A stretch of 64,000 nt of DNA from contig JACRJO010000010.1 of NCBI GenBank assembly GCA_016219985.1, forward strand, positions 124,001 through 188,000, written 5' to 3'. A model generated the notes under the pieces. It did no database searches. It worked only from the letters and a program-made list of their open reading frames with translations, and was not told the origin of the DNA. This document shows, piece by piece, positions 42,031 through 50,523 of this stretch. Position numbers and translations under genes: made by a program. Source of the stretch: Sphingobacteriales bacterium. GTDB lineage: Bacteria > Bacteroidota > Bacteroidia > Chitinophagales > Chitinophagaceae. How positions within the stretch are numbered: position 1 is the stretch's first letter; every line of letters begins with the position of its first letter.

Positions 42031-42672
42031 TTGCTGTTATATATTATCCCGTTGACTTCCATCCATCATACCCGGGCCTACTATGTCATTAACGGTATTA
42101 CCCTGTACCGGATCGTCATCGTGCCCCTGTTGTTGTGGCTCTTGTTTACCGGCCGCCACGTACTTTTCAGCTGGGGGATCGCCCTCAGCTTTTTCACCGA
42201 CCTGGTCGATGGCTTCCTCGCCCGGAAATTTCGTGTTACCAGTATCGCGGGAACCAAACTGGATTCCATCGGCGATGATCTTACCGTGGCGGTGGCTGTT
42301 ACCGGGCTGGTAAAGATCCACCCGGTTTTTGTAAAAGAACAGCTATGGATATTGATCCTGCTGGCCGTACTGTTTGTACTGCAGGTGGGATATGCGCTGA
42401 TCCGTTACCGGAAGATGTCCAATTTTCATACCTGGCTGGCCAAAACGGCAGCCCTGCTGCAGGGCATTTTCCTGATCCTTACTTTTTTTGCAGGCGAACC
42501 CCTGCCCGTTCTTTTCTATATCGCAGCGGGAATCACGATGCTCGAATTAACCGAAGAGATTATCATGGTGCACCTGCTGCCCCGGTGGAGAGCCAATGTA
42601 CACGGCCTGTTCCAGGTCTGGCAGGAGCAAAAACAAAAGCGGGCACCCGGGGATGCCCGCCCTGCAGAATAA
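42031..42672 (+). CDS. CDP-alcohol phosphatidyltransferase family protein
   Basis: The protein has 213 residues and about six membrane helices. The full catalytic motif is visible: DLVDGFLAR, eight residues, GTKLDSIGDD, i.e. D-x2-DG-x2-AR-x8-G-x3-D-x3-D. Enzymes of this class make phosphatidylglycerol-phosphate, cardiolipin or related lipids. It is coupled to the phosphoribosyltransferase (TTG at 42031, 3 nt after the stop; a TTG at 42052 is an alternative). The last codons contain a hairpin that serves as minus-strand terminator for hsp20. The lipid made is not known. Confidence 0.85.
   Translation: MLLYIIPLTSIHHTRAYYVINGITLYRIVIVPLLLWLLFTGRHVLFSWGIALSFFTDLVDGFLARKFRVTSIAGTKLDSIGDDLTVAVAVTGLVKIHPVFVKEQLWILILLAVLFVLQVGYALIRYRKMSNFHTWLAKTAALLQGIFLILTFFAGEPLPVLFYIAAGITMLELTEEIIMVHLLPRWRANVHGLFQVWQEQKQKRAPGDARPAE
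42628..42660 (-). terminator. intrinsic terminator of hsp20, inside the neighbouring coding region
   Basis: GCGGGCA (42639-42645) and TGCCCGC (42654-42660) form the stem. On the minus strand a T-rich tract TTTTGTTTTTG follows (42638-42628). The sequence is at the same time the last 10-15 codons of the CDP-alcohol phosphotransferase gene on the plus strand. Confidence 0.7.
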
Positions 42673-42682
42673 TTCAGACTGC

Positions 42683-43075
42683 TTACTGAATGACGATTTC
42701 CTTTTTCAGCGCTTGTTTACCCGCAATGACTGGGAGACTGACCTGCAGCACCCCATCCGTATACCGGGCCGTGATGGCGCTTTTGTCAATACTTTCATCC
42801 AGGGTAAAGGTCCGTTTAAAACCACCGCGGCTGTATTCCCGCAGGATCCAGTCCGGCCGGGGAAATCCTTCCGGCGGGTTGTAGGAGACGGTGAGCTCAT
42901 TCCCGTTCACGTCCAGGTGAAAATGTTCCCGGATGCGGCCGGGTGCGAAAACGAGCATTTCGTAGCTGCTGCCTGTCTTGTAAATGTTGACAGCAGCCCG
43001 TTGCATGGAGCGGATAAACAGGGGCCTGTTTCCGTGTGTGTTGCCTTTTGCGGCACATGACTGATTGTAGTACAT
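42683..43075 (-). CDS. Hsp20/alpha-crystallin family small heat-shock protein
   Basis: The protein has 130 residues. The alpha-crystallin domain begins at VNIYKTGSSYEMLVFAPG and contains IREHFHLDVNGNELTVSY, LREYSRGGFKRTFTLDESID and the terminal ARYTDGVLQVSLPVI. A C-terminal I-x-I-like segment KKEIVIQ is the usual oligomer anchor. It is an ATP-independent holdase. It lies next to the esterase/hydrolase/phosphoribosyltransferase group and is probably stress-induced. Its terminator lies in the opposite gene. Confidence 0.93.
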   Translation of the reverse strand: MYYNQSCAAKGNTHGNRPLFIRSMQRAAVNIYKTGSSYEMLVFAPGRIREHFHLDVNGNELTVSYNPPEGFPRPDWILREYSRGGFKRTFTLDESIDKSAITARYTDGVLQVSLPVIAGKQALKKEIVIQ

Positions 43076-43457
43076 GTTGTTACTTTTTAAATTAAAAAAA
43101 TAGTTACGCCTTTCCTGCAGTAAAAACGTGCCGGGACTGTTTCCCTGCTATTCTGGCATAGGGTAAACCGTATTAATACGGCTGCCGTTTTGCTGGTTGG
43201 TTGAAATGACCGGCCTTTATTCAGTATTTACGGGTTCGGCCGTTTTTAACGGGGAATGAACTGATTATAATTTGGTAATGGATTGAGTATAGTCATTGAA
43301 TAACAGGCGGTAAACGCCAACCTTGCAAGCTGATTGTACCTGTGCCTGCGGCCTTTTGCCGGCGGGCGCTTCAAATAACCCGCCACCGGGTTGGCTATCA
43401 TGAAAAGGCTTTCTATTCTTTCTGAATCGAGTAACTTACAAGTAAATCCCTTGCAAC
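43076..43457. promoter_or_regulatory. divergent regulatory gap with 14-bp palindrome
   Basis: 382 nt between hsp20 (minus) and the carboxylase operon (plus). A perfect palindrome CCGTATTAATACGG lies at 43168-43181, 93 nt upstream of hsp20, and looks like a repressor site. The AT-rich stretch 43080-43105 next to hsp20 is its probable promoter. No gene is seen. Confidence 0.45.
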
Positions 43458-43949
43458 ATGGCAGAAACAACTAAAACCTATAAGGTTAAGGCAAATGATT
43501 TTGTCTTTTCTTTTGACCAGGCAGATATTGACGCGGCGGACTTTATTAAAAAATCCACGGAGGACTTTAATATTATCCGGGGAAACCGCTCGGTCAATGC
43601 CCGGCTGCTGGAGTCAGACAGCGTCGGCAAAAAACTGAAACTGGAAATTGACGGGGAGAGTTTTGAACTCGAGATCAAAGACGAACTGGACCAGATGCTC
43701 GACAGCATGGGTTTCAGTACAGCTTCCACCAAACATATTAAAGAGATCAAAGCGCCCATGCCGGGCCTGGTGCTGGATATTGCGGTCAAAGAAGGACAGG
43801 AAGTAAAAGAAGGGGACCGCATCCTGATCCTGGAAGCCATGAAAATGGAAAACAGCATCATGATCCAGAGCAACGCGGTGATCAAACGCATTGCCGTTAC
43901 ACCTGGTCAGGCCGTGGATAAAAACCAGGTACTGGTGGAACTGGAATAA
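43458..43949 (+). CDS. biotin carboxyl carrier protein of acyl-CoA carboxylase
   Basis: The protein has 163 residues. The C-terminal biotinyl domain has the biotinylation site in LILEAMKMENSIMIQ (Lys of MKM) and the surrounding IKAPMPGLVLDIAVKEGQEV. The N-terminal 90 residues form a small beta domain (LLESDSVGKKLKLEIDGESF), probably the contact with the carboxylase subunits. It is the first gene of a three-gene operon with biotin carboxylase and carboxyltransferase, 20 nt before the second gene. Confidence 0.94.
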   Translation: MAETTKTYKVKANDFVFSFDQADIDAADFIKKSTEDFNIIRGNRSVNARLLESDSVGKKLKLEIDGESFELEIKDELDQMLDSMGFSTASTKHIKEIKAPMPGLVLDIAVKEGQEVKEGDRILILEAMKMENSIMIQSNAVIKRIAVTPGQAVDKNQVLVELE

Positions 43950-43969
43950 TCAACATTAAAAAGATCCGG

Positions 43970-45445
43970 ATGAAAAAAATATTAGTTGCCAACCGGGGCG
44001 AAATTGCCCTGCGCATCATGCGGACGATCCGCAAAATGGGAATTAAATCTGTTGCCGTGTACTCTGAAGCCGACCGGCATTCCCCCCATGTATTATTTGC
44101 AGATGAAGCGGTTTGTATCGGGCCGCCTCCTTCCAACCAGTCTTACCTGAATGGCGACAAGATCATTGAGGTAAGCAAGGCGCTGGGAGTGGACGGAATT
44201 CACCCGGGCTATGGATTCCTGAGTGAGAATGCAGACTTCGCCCAGAAAGTCACCGATGCCGGGATCGAATTCATCGGCCCCACACCCGAAGCCATGCGGG
44301 TCATGGGTTCCAAGCTGGCCGCGAAAGAAAGCGTGAAGAAATACAATATCCCGATGGTGCCGGGTATTGACCGGGCCATTGTGGATGCGAACGAAGCCAT
44401 TGATGTGGCGAACCGGATCGGGTACCCGGTCCTGATCAAAGCATCGGCCGGCGGCGGGGGTAAGGGGATGCGTATCGTGGAAAAGGCAGATGATATGCAG
44501 GAACAAATGGAAAGGGCGGTCAGTGAAGCGAAATCCTCTTTCGGCGACGGGTCCGTGTTCATCGAAAAATACGTGACCTCCCCCCGGCATATTGAAGTGC
44601 AGGTGGTGGCCGATAAATACGGGAATGTGATCCATGGACTGGAACGGGAATGCAGTATCCAGCGCCGTCACCAGAAAGTAATTGAAGAAACCCCTTCGGC
44701 CATCGTGACCCCGGAGATGCGGGAGCGGATCGGTGAAGCCGCTGTGCTGGTGGCCAAATCCTGTAACTATGTAAGCACCGGTACCGTGGAATTCCTTGTG
44801 GATGATAAACTCAATTTTTATTTCCTCGAAATGAATACCCGCCTGCAGGTAGAACACCCCGTTTCTGAAATGATCATCGGGCTCGACCTGGTGGAACAGC
44901 AGATCCGGATTGCGCGGGGAGAAAAACTCGCCGTGACACAGGAAGATATCCAATGCAACGGGCATGCCATTGAACTCCGGGTCTATGCGGAGGATCCGCT
45001 GAATAATTTTTTACCTTCTATCGGCACTTTGACAAAATACCAGCCCCCCGTGGGCGAAGGCATCCGGGTGGATGACGGGTATGAAGAGGGAATGACCATC
45101 CCGATCTATTATGACCCGATGATCGCCAAACTGGTGGTGCATGGCAAAACCCGGACCGAAGCGATCCAGAAAATGCTCCAGGCCATCAAGGAGTATAAGA
45201 TCGAAGGCGTGGCAACCACCCTGCCCTTCGGCACATTTGTGTTCGAGCACGACGCGTTCTTCTCCGGGAAATTTGACACCCATTTTGTGAAGAATTATTA
45301 TACACCGGAAAAGATCAAGGAAAAACAAAAGGCCAACGCGGAGATCGCGGCGCTGGTGGCCCTCAAATACTGGCAGGAACAAAAGAAAATGCTGGGCCCG
45401 GTTGAACACCGCTCCACCAGCTGGAAGCGGCGCCTTGCTCACTGA
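43970..45445 (+). CDS. biotin carboxylase subunit of acyl-CoA carboxylase
   Basis: The protein has 491 residues. ATP-grasp enzyme: KILVANRGEIALRIMRT, GYGFLSENADFA, the glycine-rich loop IKASAGGGGKGMRIVEKADD, SIQRRHQKVIEETPS and the active-site EMNTRLQVEHPVSEMIIG. It carboxylates biotin on the carrier protein using bicarbonate and ATP. The C-terminus extends beyond the usual 450 residues with a helical tail (WQEQKKMLGPVEHRSTSW). With the downstream beta subunit it forms a propionyl-CoA or related acyl-CoA carboxylase rather than the fatty-acid enzyme, judged from the fused-type beta subunit. Confidence 0.95.
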   Translation: MKKILVANRGEIALRIMRTIRKMGIKSVAVYSEADRHSPHVLFADEAVCIGPPPSNQSYLNGDKIIEVSKALGVDGIHPGYGFLSENADFAQKVTDAGIEFIGPTPEAMRVMGSKLAAKESVKKYNIPMVPGIDRAIVDANEAIDVANRIGYPVLIKASAGGGGKGMRIVEKADDMQEQMERAVSEAKSSFGDGSVFIEKYVTSPRHIEVQVVADKYGNVIHGLERECSIQRRHQKVIEETPSAIVTPEMRERIGEAAVLVAKSCNYVSTGTVEFLVDDKLNFYFLEMNTRLQVEHPVSEMIIGLDLVEQQIRIARGEKLAVTQEDIQCNGHAIELRVYAEDPLNNFLPSIGTLTKYQPPVGEGIRVDDGYEEGMTIPIYYDPMIAKLVVHGKTRTEAIQKMLQAIKEYKIEGVATTLPFGTFVFEHDAFFSGKFDTHFVKNYYTPEKIKEKQKANAEIAALVALKYWQEQKKMLGPVEHRSTSWKRRLAH

Positions 45446-45515
45446 CTTTGCAGGCAGCAGGTTCCGCTTTTGCTGCGGGATATGCAGGATGATTTAAAAC
45501 CAAAAATCGAAAACA

Positions 45516-47057
45516 ATGAAACCAAAAATGGATATACTCAGGGAGAAAATAGAAGAAGGTAAACTGGGTGGCGGCCTGAAAAGGATCGAGGCGCAGCATA
45601 AAAAAGGCAAACTGACGGCGCGAGAAAGGGTGGAGCTGCTGATGGATCCCGGTTCCTTCGAGGAAATCGGGGCGCTGGTGACGCACCGTACCAAGGAGTT
45701 TGGTATGGAAGACCAGAAATTTTATGGCGATGGGGTGATCACCGGCTATGGAACGGTGAACGGGAGACTGGTTTATGTATTTGCCCAGGACTTCACGGTG
45801 TTTGGTGGCTCCTTGTCTGAAACGCATGCAGAAAAGATCTGCCGCATAATGGATATGGCCATGAAGGCCGGTGCCCCGATGATCGGGCTGAATGACTCCG
45901 GGGGCGCCCGTATCCAGGAAGGGGTGCGTTCGCTCGGGGGATATGCCGATATTTTTTACCGGAATGTGCAAACTTCCGGGGTGATCCCGCAGATCTCAGC
46001 TATCATGGGGCCCTGCGCCGGTGGTGCCGTGTATTCACCCGCTATGACGGACTTTACTATTATGGTGGAGAATACCAGTTATATGTTTGTGACCGGTCCC
46101 AACGTGGTAAAGACCGTGACCAATGAAGAAGTAAGTTCCGAGGAACTGGGCGGCGCATCCACGCATTCCACCAAATCCGGGGTCACGCATCTTACCGCCC
46201 TGAACGATATGGATTGCATCAACCAGGTGAAGAAACTGCTGAGCTATATGCCGCAGAACTGCGAGGATGTGGTGGTGAAATATCCCTACACCCTCGGGGA
46301 TGAGACAAGGGAAGTGCTGGAAAATATCGTTCCGGCCAGTGCCAACCAGCCCTATGATATCCGCAGTGTAATTGAAGGGATTTGCGATACGGATTCCTTT
46401 TTTGAAATACATAAATATTATGCGGATAATATTGTGGTCGGCTTTGCCCGTATTGCCGGGAGAAGTATCGGGATCGTGGCCAACCAGCCGATGAGCCTGG
46501 CGGGTGTGCTCGATATCGAAAGTTCCAAGAAGGGAGCCCGCTTTACCCGGTTCTGCGATTGTTTCAATATCCCGTTGCTGGTATTGGTGGATGTGCCGGG
46601 CTTCCTGCCGGGTACCGACCAGGAATGGAACGGGATCATCACCAATGGCGCCAAATTACTGTATGCGCTGAGTGAGGCCACGGTGCCGAGATGTACCGTG
46701 ATCACCCGTAAAGCCTATGGTGGCGCTTATGATGTGATGAACTCCAAACATATCGGCGCGGATATGAACTATGCCTGGCCCACAGCGGAGATCGCGGTAA
46801 TGGGAGCCAAGGGCGCCAGCGAGATCATCTTCAAGAACGAGATTGCCGCTGCTGAAGACCCGGCCAAAAAACTGCTGGAGAAAGAAGCGGAGTTTGCCGA
46901 GTTGTTTGCCAACCCCTATACGGCTGCGGAAAGAGGTTTTATTGATGAAGTGATCGAACCGAAGGAGACCCGGAAAAAACTCATCAAGGCCTTTGCCATG
47001 CTGGAGAATAAAGTGGCCAAACGCCCGAGGAAAAAGCACGGGAACATCCCGTTGTAA
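45516..47057 (+). CDS. pccB: acyl-CoA carboxylase beta subunit (propionyl-CoA carboxylase type)
   Basis: The protein has 513 residues and crotonase-like carboxyltransferase halves. N-half: [61 protein letters not shown]-half: [58 protein letters not shown]. It transfers carboxyl from biotin to propionyl-CoA (possibly others), yielding methylmalonyl-CoA. Its product is the substrate of the mutase served by MeaB, whose gene is at 21695-22591. Third gene of the operon. Its stop TAA abuts the stop of the convergent peptidase gene. Confidence 0.93.
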   Translation: MKPKMDILREKIEEGKLGGGLKRIEAQHKKGKLTARERVELLMDPGSFEEIGALVTHRTKEFGMEDQKFYGDGVITGYGTVNGRLVYVFAQDFTVFGGSLSETHAEKICRIMDMAMKAGAPMIGLNDSGGARIQEGVRSLGGYADIFYRNVQTSGVIPQISAIMGPCAGGAVYSPAMTDFTIMVENTSYMFVTGPNVVKTVTNEEVSSEELGGASTHSTKSGVTHLTALNDMDCINQVKKLLSYMPQNCEDVVVKYPYTLGDETREVLENIVPASANQPYDIRSVIEGICDTDSFFEIHKYYADNIVVGFARIAGRSIGIVANQPMSLAGVLDIESSKKGARFTRFCDCFNIPLLVLVDVPGFLPGTDQEWNGIITNGAKLLYALSEATVPRCTVITRKAYGGAYDVMNSKHIGADMNYAWPTAEIAVMGAKGASEIIFKNEIAAAEDPAKKLLEKEAEFAELFANPYTAAERGFIDEVIEPKETRKKLIKAFAMLENKVAKRPRKKHGNIPL

Positions 47058-47870
47058 TCATCCTTCGGTAAACCCGGCCTGGGCGGGACCCGCCGGGGAG
47101 GGACGGAAGATAAGGACCAGCAACTGGTATAATTCCGGGTTTTTTCTTTCCAGCAGATCGGGGCGCTCAAAAAAGTATTCAGCCGCTACCGCAAAGAATT
47201 CCGCTTCATTACTCGCGCCATAGGGATTGATATCGGAACGGTTCTCCCTGATCTTCCTGATTTCCTTTTGCATGGCCTGGAGCCAGGGGAGCACGTATTG
47301 CCGTTGCAGCAGTATTTCCGGGATACCATCCACGGCGCCATCGGTCTTGTCCACGAGGTGTACAAATTCATGAATGGCTGTATTCGCCTTGCCGGTCTTG
47401 TTCAGGAAAGCTTGTCTTAATTCGTGCTGTGAGAGTACCATGGCTCCGTTCAGCGCCCCGTCACCCACCATCCCGAGTATGGAGCGGTCGCTTCCCTGTT
47501 GTTCAAAATCATGGTTGAATGAATCAGGATAGAGCAATACTTCCCGGAGATTGATATACTCCCATTCGGGAAAGGCAAAGATGGGAATAACGGCGCTGGC
47601 GGCTACCAGCACTTTATCCAGGTCTTCCACTGTTGTTTTTACACCGGTGATCCGCACCTGCGACAGGAATTGCTGGATTCTTTTTTCAAAGGCGCTCTTT
47701 GATGGTTCGTCTAACTGCGCATAGAATTCCGATTGCGTGGCAAGAATTTCCCGCCAGGATCCGGGGAAGGGCGGGAGCGGTAACGGCTCCTTTTTTTTAG
47801 TGCGGAGCAACAGGTTGAGCAGCAGTACCAGGACAGCCAGTACAAAAATGATCAGGAGGGAGGTTTCCAT
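47058..47870 (-). CDS. M90 family zinc peptidase, MtfA-like
   Basis: The protein has 270 residues from METSLLIIFVLAVLVLLLNL, an N-terminal membrane anchor. Catalytic motif AIHEFVHLVDKTDG (HExxH) with a downstream Glu (in SNEAEFFAVAAEYFFERPD) as third ligand. MtfA in E. coli is a cytosolic aminopeptidase that also binds the regulator Mlc; here an anchor precedes the domain. The ATG at 47870 is used because an upstream ATG adds an unsupported 12 residues. It is convergent with pccB. Confidence 0.88.
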   Translation of the reverse strand: METSLLIIFVLAVLVLLLNLLLRTKKKEPLPLPPFPGSWREILATQSEFYAQLDEPSKSAFEKRIQQFLSQVRITGVKTTVEDLDKVLVAASAVIPIFAFPEWEYINLREVLLYPDSFNHDFEQQGSDRSILGMVGDGALNGAMVLSQHELRQAFLNKTGKANTAIHEFVHLVDKTDGAVDGIPEILLQRQYVLPWLQAMQKEIRKIRENRSDINPYGASNEAEFFAVAAEYFFERPDLLERKNPELYQLLVLIFRPSPAGPAQAGFTEG

Positions 47871-47965
47871 TGGATATGAATGTAAGAAGCTTGGGTTAAA
47901 AATCAATGCGGGGTAAAGGATGATTGGGGAAGACGGGAAGTCAGAAAGACCGGAAGTTGGGTTGT

Positions 47966-48307
47966 TCAGATCAGTTCTTTATTGGCGGCGGCGAGGAAGC
48001 AAAGCCCGATGAGCAGGGAGGGGATTGCGAAGATCAGCCCGATGGCGATCTCCTGGTGATAAAGAAAATACCCGGCCAGCAGCAAGGCGCCGGCCAGCAG
48101 CAGGCGGCCGCCCCAGAGCGGACTGTACCAGGACAGGAGGAAGCCGGCAAAAGTGAGCAGGGTATAAGGCAGGAAATGTAAAAGATCCGTTCCGGTACCA
48201 CTCAGGATATCCGGCATTCCTTTTCCCATAAAGAAAGCGGCAAAAAAAGCCGTAACCAGCACACCACTGATACGGCCTGTCCAAATAAGGATCATGTGTT
48301 GTTTCAT
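47966..48307 (-). CDS. small four-helix membrane protein
   Basis: The protein has 113 residues with four hydrophobic helices (ISGVLVTAFFAAFFMG; FLPYTLLTFAGFLLSWY; LLLAGALLLAGYFLY; IGLIFAIPSLLIGLCFLAA). I recognise the general type, common in Bacteroidota, but not a function. Gap of 95 nt to the peptidase gene on the same strand, so co-transcription is possible. Confidence 0.7.
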   Translation of the reverse strand: MKQHMILIWTGRISGVLVTAFFAAFFMGKGMPDILSGTGTDLLHFLPYTLLTFAGFLLSWYSPLWGGRLLLAGALLLAGYFLYHQEIAIGLIFAIPSLLIGLCFLAAANKELI

Positions 48308-48388
48308 GGCACTGGGGTATGTTTAAAAATGTCGCTTTCAAAAAATACTATGAGCGTCGAAACCCGGAATCTGCCATCGGTCTCGCAA

Positions 48389-48413
48389 CTCGCAGCTCAA
48401 AGCTCGCAGCTCA
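48389..48413. repeat. short tandem near-repeat CTCGCAGCTCA
   Basis: CTCGCAGCTCA occurs at 48389-48399 and again at 48403-48413 (period 14), in a 167-nt gap. Similar degenerate word-like repeats are seen at about 14910-14940 and 63930-63952. Confidence 0.5.
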
Positions 48414-48474
48414 TAGCTAATCTACAGCTCCGCCAAAAGATACTTAACCCGGTCAGCTTGTTCCCACCCGGTTC

Positions 48475-49134
48475 TCACATCGCTTTTTTTACCTGCTCCT
48501 CTTTCAAATTCACCAGTACATTCTTTTTCACCAGGTCGTTGCTGATCATCCTGCCGTATTCATCGCCCATGCGTTCGGAAGAAGCCGGGTCGAAGGACTG
48601 GCTCTGTGCGGAATAGAGCAGGTTATTTGTCTTCAGGTCGTAGAGGTTGGATTCCCAGAAGTACTTGGTGTCTTCGGTATAGTACCCTTCTGAATAGATC
48701 CGGCCATACATGGTCCGGGAATAACCCCAGAAGCGATTGTAGTAAACACGGTAAGGCGTGTACTGCACCCGTCCCGGCACATAGAACCGTTCCCGGGTCT
48801 TATCCAGCAGCACGACGGTGAGCACGGCATCGACGCCTGAGTTCCGCAATTTGCTGATGGCTTGTTCTTCGTTCAGGTTCTCAAATGTTTTGGGATTGTA
48901 TTCATCGCAGGAGCAGCTGGCATCATAGCCCAGGTTTTTGAGTTCAGCCACCAGGTGTTGTTCCATGTTCTCACGTAAGGACCGGTCATTTTCGCGGATC
49001 AGTCCCAGCACGATGATCTTCTTAAAGGCTTGCGGCTGTACATTGTCTGCTTTCCAGGAGCTGGTGATACGGGAGGAACTGCATCCAGGCAGGAGGAATA
49101 ATAACAAGACAGCCAGTTTTAATAGCTGTTTCAT
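48475..49134 (-). CDS. lipoprotein of unknown function
   Basis: The protein has 219 residues. Signal MKQLLKLAVLLLFLLPG with lipobox Cys (PGCSSS). The mature part starts SSRITSSWKADNVQPQAF and includes KIIVLGLIRENDRSLRENME, which resembles lipoproteins of the GNA1162/DUF4136-like type with an alpha/beta domain. It is tyrosine-rich towards the C-terminus (YTPYRVYYNRFWGYSRTMYG). I do not assign a function. It probably sits on the periplasmic face of the outer membrane. Confidence 0.75.
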   Translation of the reverse strand: MKQLLKLAVLLLFLLPGCSSSRITSSWKADNVQPQAFKKIIVLGLIRENDRSLRENMEQHLVAELKNLGYDASCSCDEYNPKTFENLNEEQAISKLRNSGVDAVLTVVLLDKTRERFYVPGRVQYTPYRVYYNRFWGYSRTMYGRIYSEGYYTEDTKYFWESNLYDLKTNNLLYSAQSQSFDPASSERMGDEYGRMISNDLVKKNVLVNLKEEQVKKAM

Positions 49135-49488
49135 CTGTCATTGGTTTAATATACCAGTAATGTAACACGTCAATGGAGGCCTTTACTATGACCGAACTCA
49201 TTACAAGTAGTGAAACAGGTCAGTTTGGGAATTTCCCCTGGTCTATTATTATTAATGTGGCTTATAAATAAGGTTCTTAAAAGGGGAGCAGAAACTCCGG
49301 GCCGGGTATGCAATTTTTGGTTGTTCAAGCACATTTTTCGGATCAGGCGCAAGAGTATTTTTATATAAATAATTATTAATCATTTAGTTATATAATTTTT
49401 TCAATTATGACTCTCATCATTATTCTGCCTGTTTCCCGTCATATAGCAAAAGAGACTAATGGGTTACTTTTAAGCCAAGTCAACTGAA
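49135..49488. promoter_or_regulatory. AT-rich upstream region of the cytochrome cluster
   Basis: 354 nt without a gene. Near the cluster it is strongly AT-rich. The palindromic octamer TTATATAA occurs at 49361-49368 and 49388-49395, about 95-130 nt before the first gene, with ATAATTATTAAT between. This might bind a Crp/Fnr-type or histone-like regulator. I see no perfect -33/-7 promoter. Confidence 0.4.
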
Positions 49489-50523
49489 ATGAAAGCCAGG
49501 AAATGGATGCTTTTTTGTGTACTGTTTTGTGCAGAAATGGGGATCGCCCAATCGCAGGACGATTCTCTTTTGCAGGTCATTTCGGCAAAAGTGGAGTGGA
49601 GCAGCCAGTTTCCCCAGCCAGCAAAAAAACAAGGGCGTAAAATTAAATCGGCGCGTGATCTGCTTGGGGCTATTGCAGGTTCAGACCGGTCAGATGAAAT
49701 GGCGTTAAACAAACCGGTTGCCCTTTTTGCCACGGACCCGCAGCATTATTGGGTGGCTGACCAGGGAACCGGGCTCGTTTTCAGGATAAGCAATAATAAA
49801 ATTGGGACACCCCGGGTTTTTGCCAAAGGGAAATTCAGGGCTGAATCAATTGTGGGGATCTGTTATCTTCCGGGGAAAGGGATATTATTTAGCGATTCGA
49901 GGGTAAATAAACTTTATTTACTCCCGGAAGACGGCCGGAAAGTCGTTCCTTTTGCCGGGACTGATACGCTGATGCAGCCCACGGGTATTTGTATCTCCCC
50001 TCTTACGGGAGAGGTTTGGGTGATGGAGACTGCGGCTCATCGTATTATTGTTTACAACCAGGATGGTAAGCGGTTATATACTATTGGAAAGCGGGGAAAC
50101 GGACCGGGTGATTTTAACTACCCGATCGCAGCCTGTTTTGACCGGAACGGGTTCTCCTATGTGGTGGATGCATTGAATTACCGGATACAGGTATTTGACC
50201 AGGCCGGTAAGTGGATCCGTTCTTTCGGAAGTGCGGGAAACGCATCGGGCTATTTTGCCTTGCCCAAAGGGGTAGCTATCGATTCATACGGGAATGTATA
50301 TGTAACCGATGCGCTGTTTCATAATGTCCAGATATTCAGTCCGGCGGGAACTTTCCTTTACAATTTTGGCAGCCAGGGAAGGGAACCCGGTCAGTTCTGG
50401 ATGCCGGCCGGAATTTTTATTGACAGTAAGGATAATATTTATATAGCAGACAGCTATAATGCAAGAATACAGGTATTTCAACTGGTAAATATTATAACAA
50501 ATGATGCGAAACTGGCTCAGTAA
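49489..50523 (+). CDS. secreted NHL-repeat beta-propeller protein
   Basis: The protein has 344 residues with a signal peptide (MLFCVLFCAEMGIAQ). Five to six NHL repeats, for example GDFNYPIAACFDRNGFSYVV, GYFALPKGVAIDSYGNVYVT and GQFWMPAGIFIDSKDNIYIA, each followed by a variant of IQVF. Six blades would make a closed propeller, a protein-binding platform. It is the first gene of the multiheme cytochrome cluster; its 3' end overlaps the 12-heme cytochrome gene by 23 nt. In other bacteria NHL proteins accompany doubled-CXXCH cytochromes. Its partner is probably one of them. Confidence 0.88.
   Translation: MKARKWMLFCVLFCAEMGIAQSQDDSLLQVISAKVEWSSQFPQPAKKQGRKIKSARDLLGAIAGSDRSDEMALNKPVALFATDPQHYWVADQGTGLVFRISNNKIGTPRVFAKGKFRAESIVGICYLPGKGILFSDSRVNKLYLLPEDGRKVVPFAGTDTLMQPTGICISPLTGEVWVMETAAHRIIVYNQDGKRLYTIGKRGNGPGDFNYPIAACFDRNGFSYVVDALNYRIQVFDQAGKWIRSFGSAGNASGYFALPKGVAIDSYGNVYVTDALFHNVQIFSPAGTFLYNFGSQGREPGQFWMPAGIFIDSKDNIYIADSYNARIQVFQLVNIITNDAKLAQ

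Noticed and set aside
44093..44965. 290-codon frame antisense to biotin carboxylase
   Set aside because: Shadow of a highly conserved gene.
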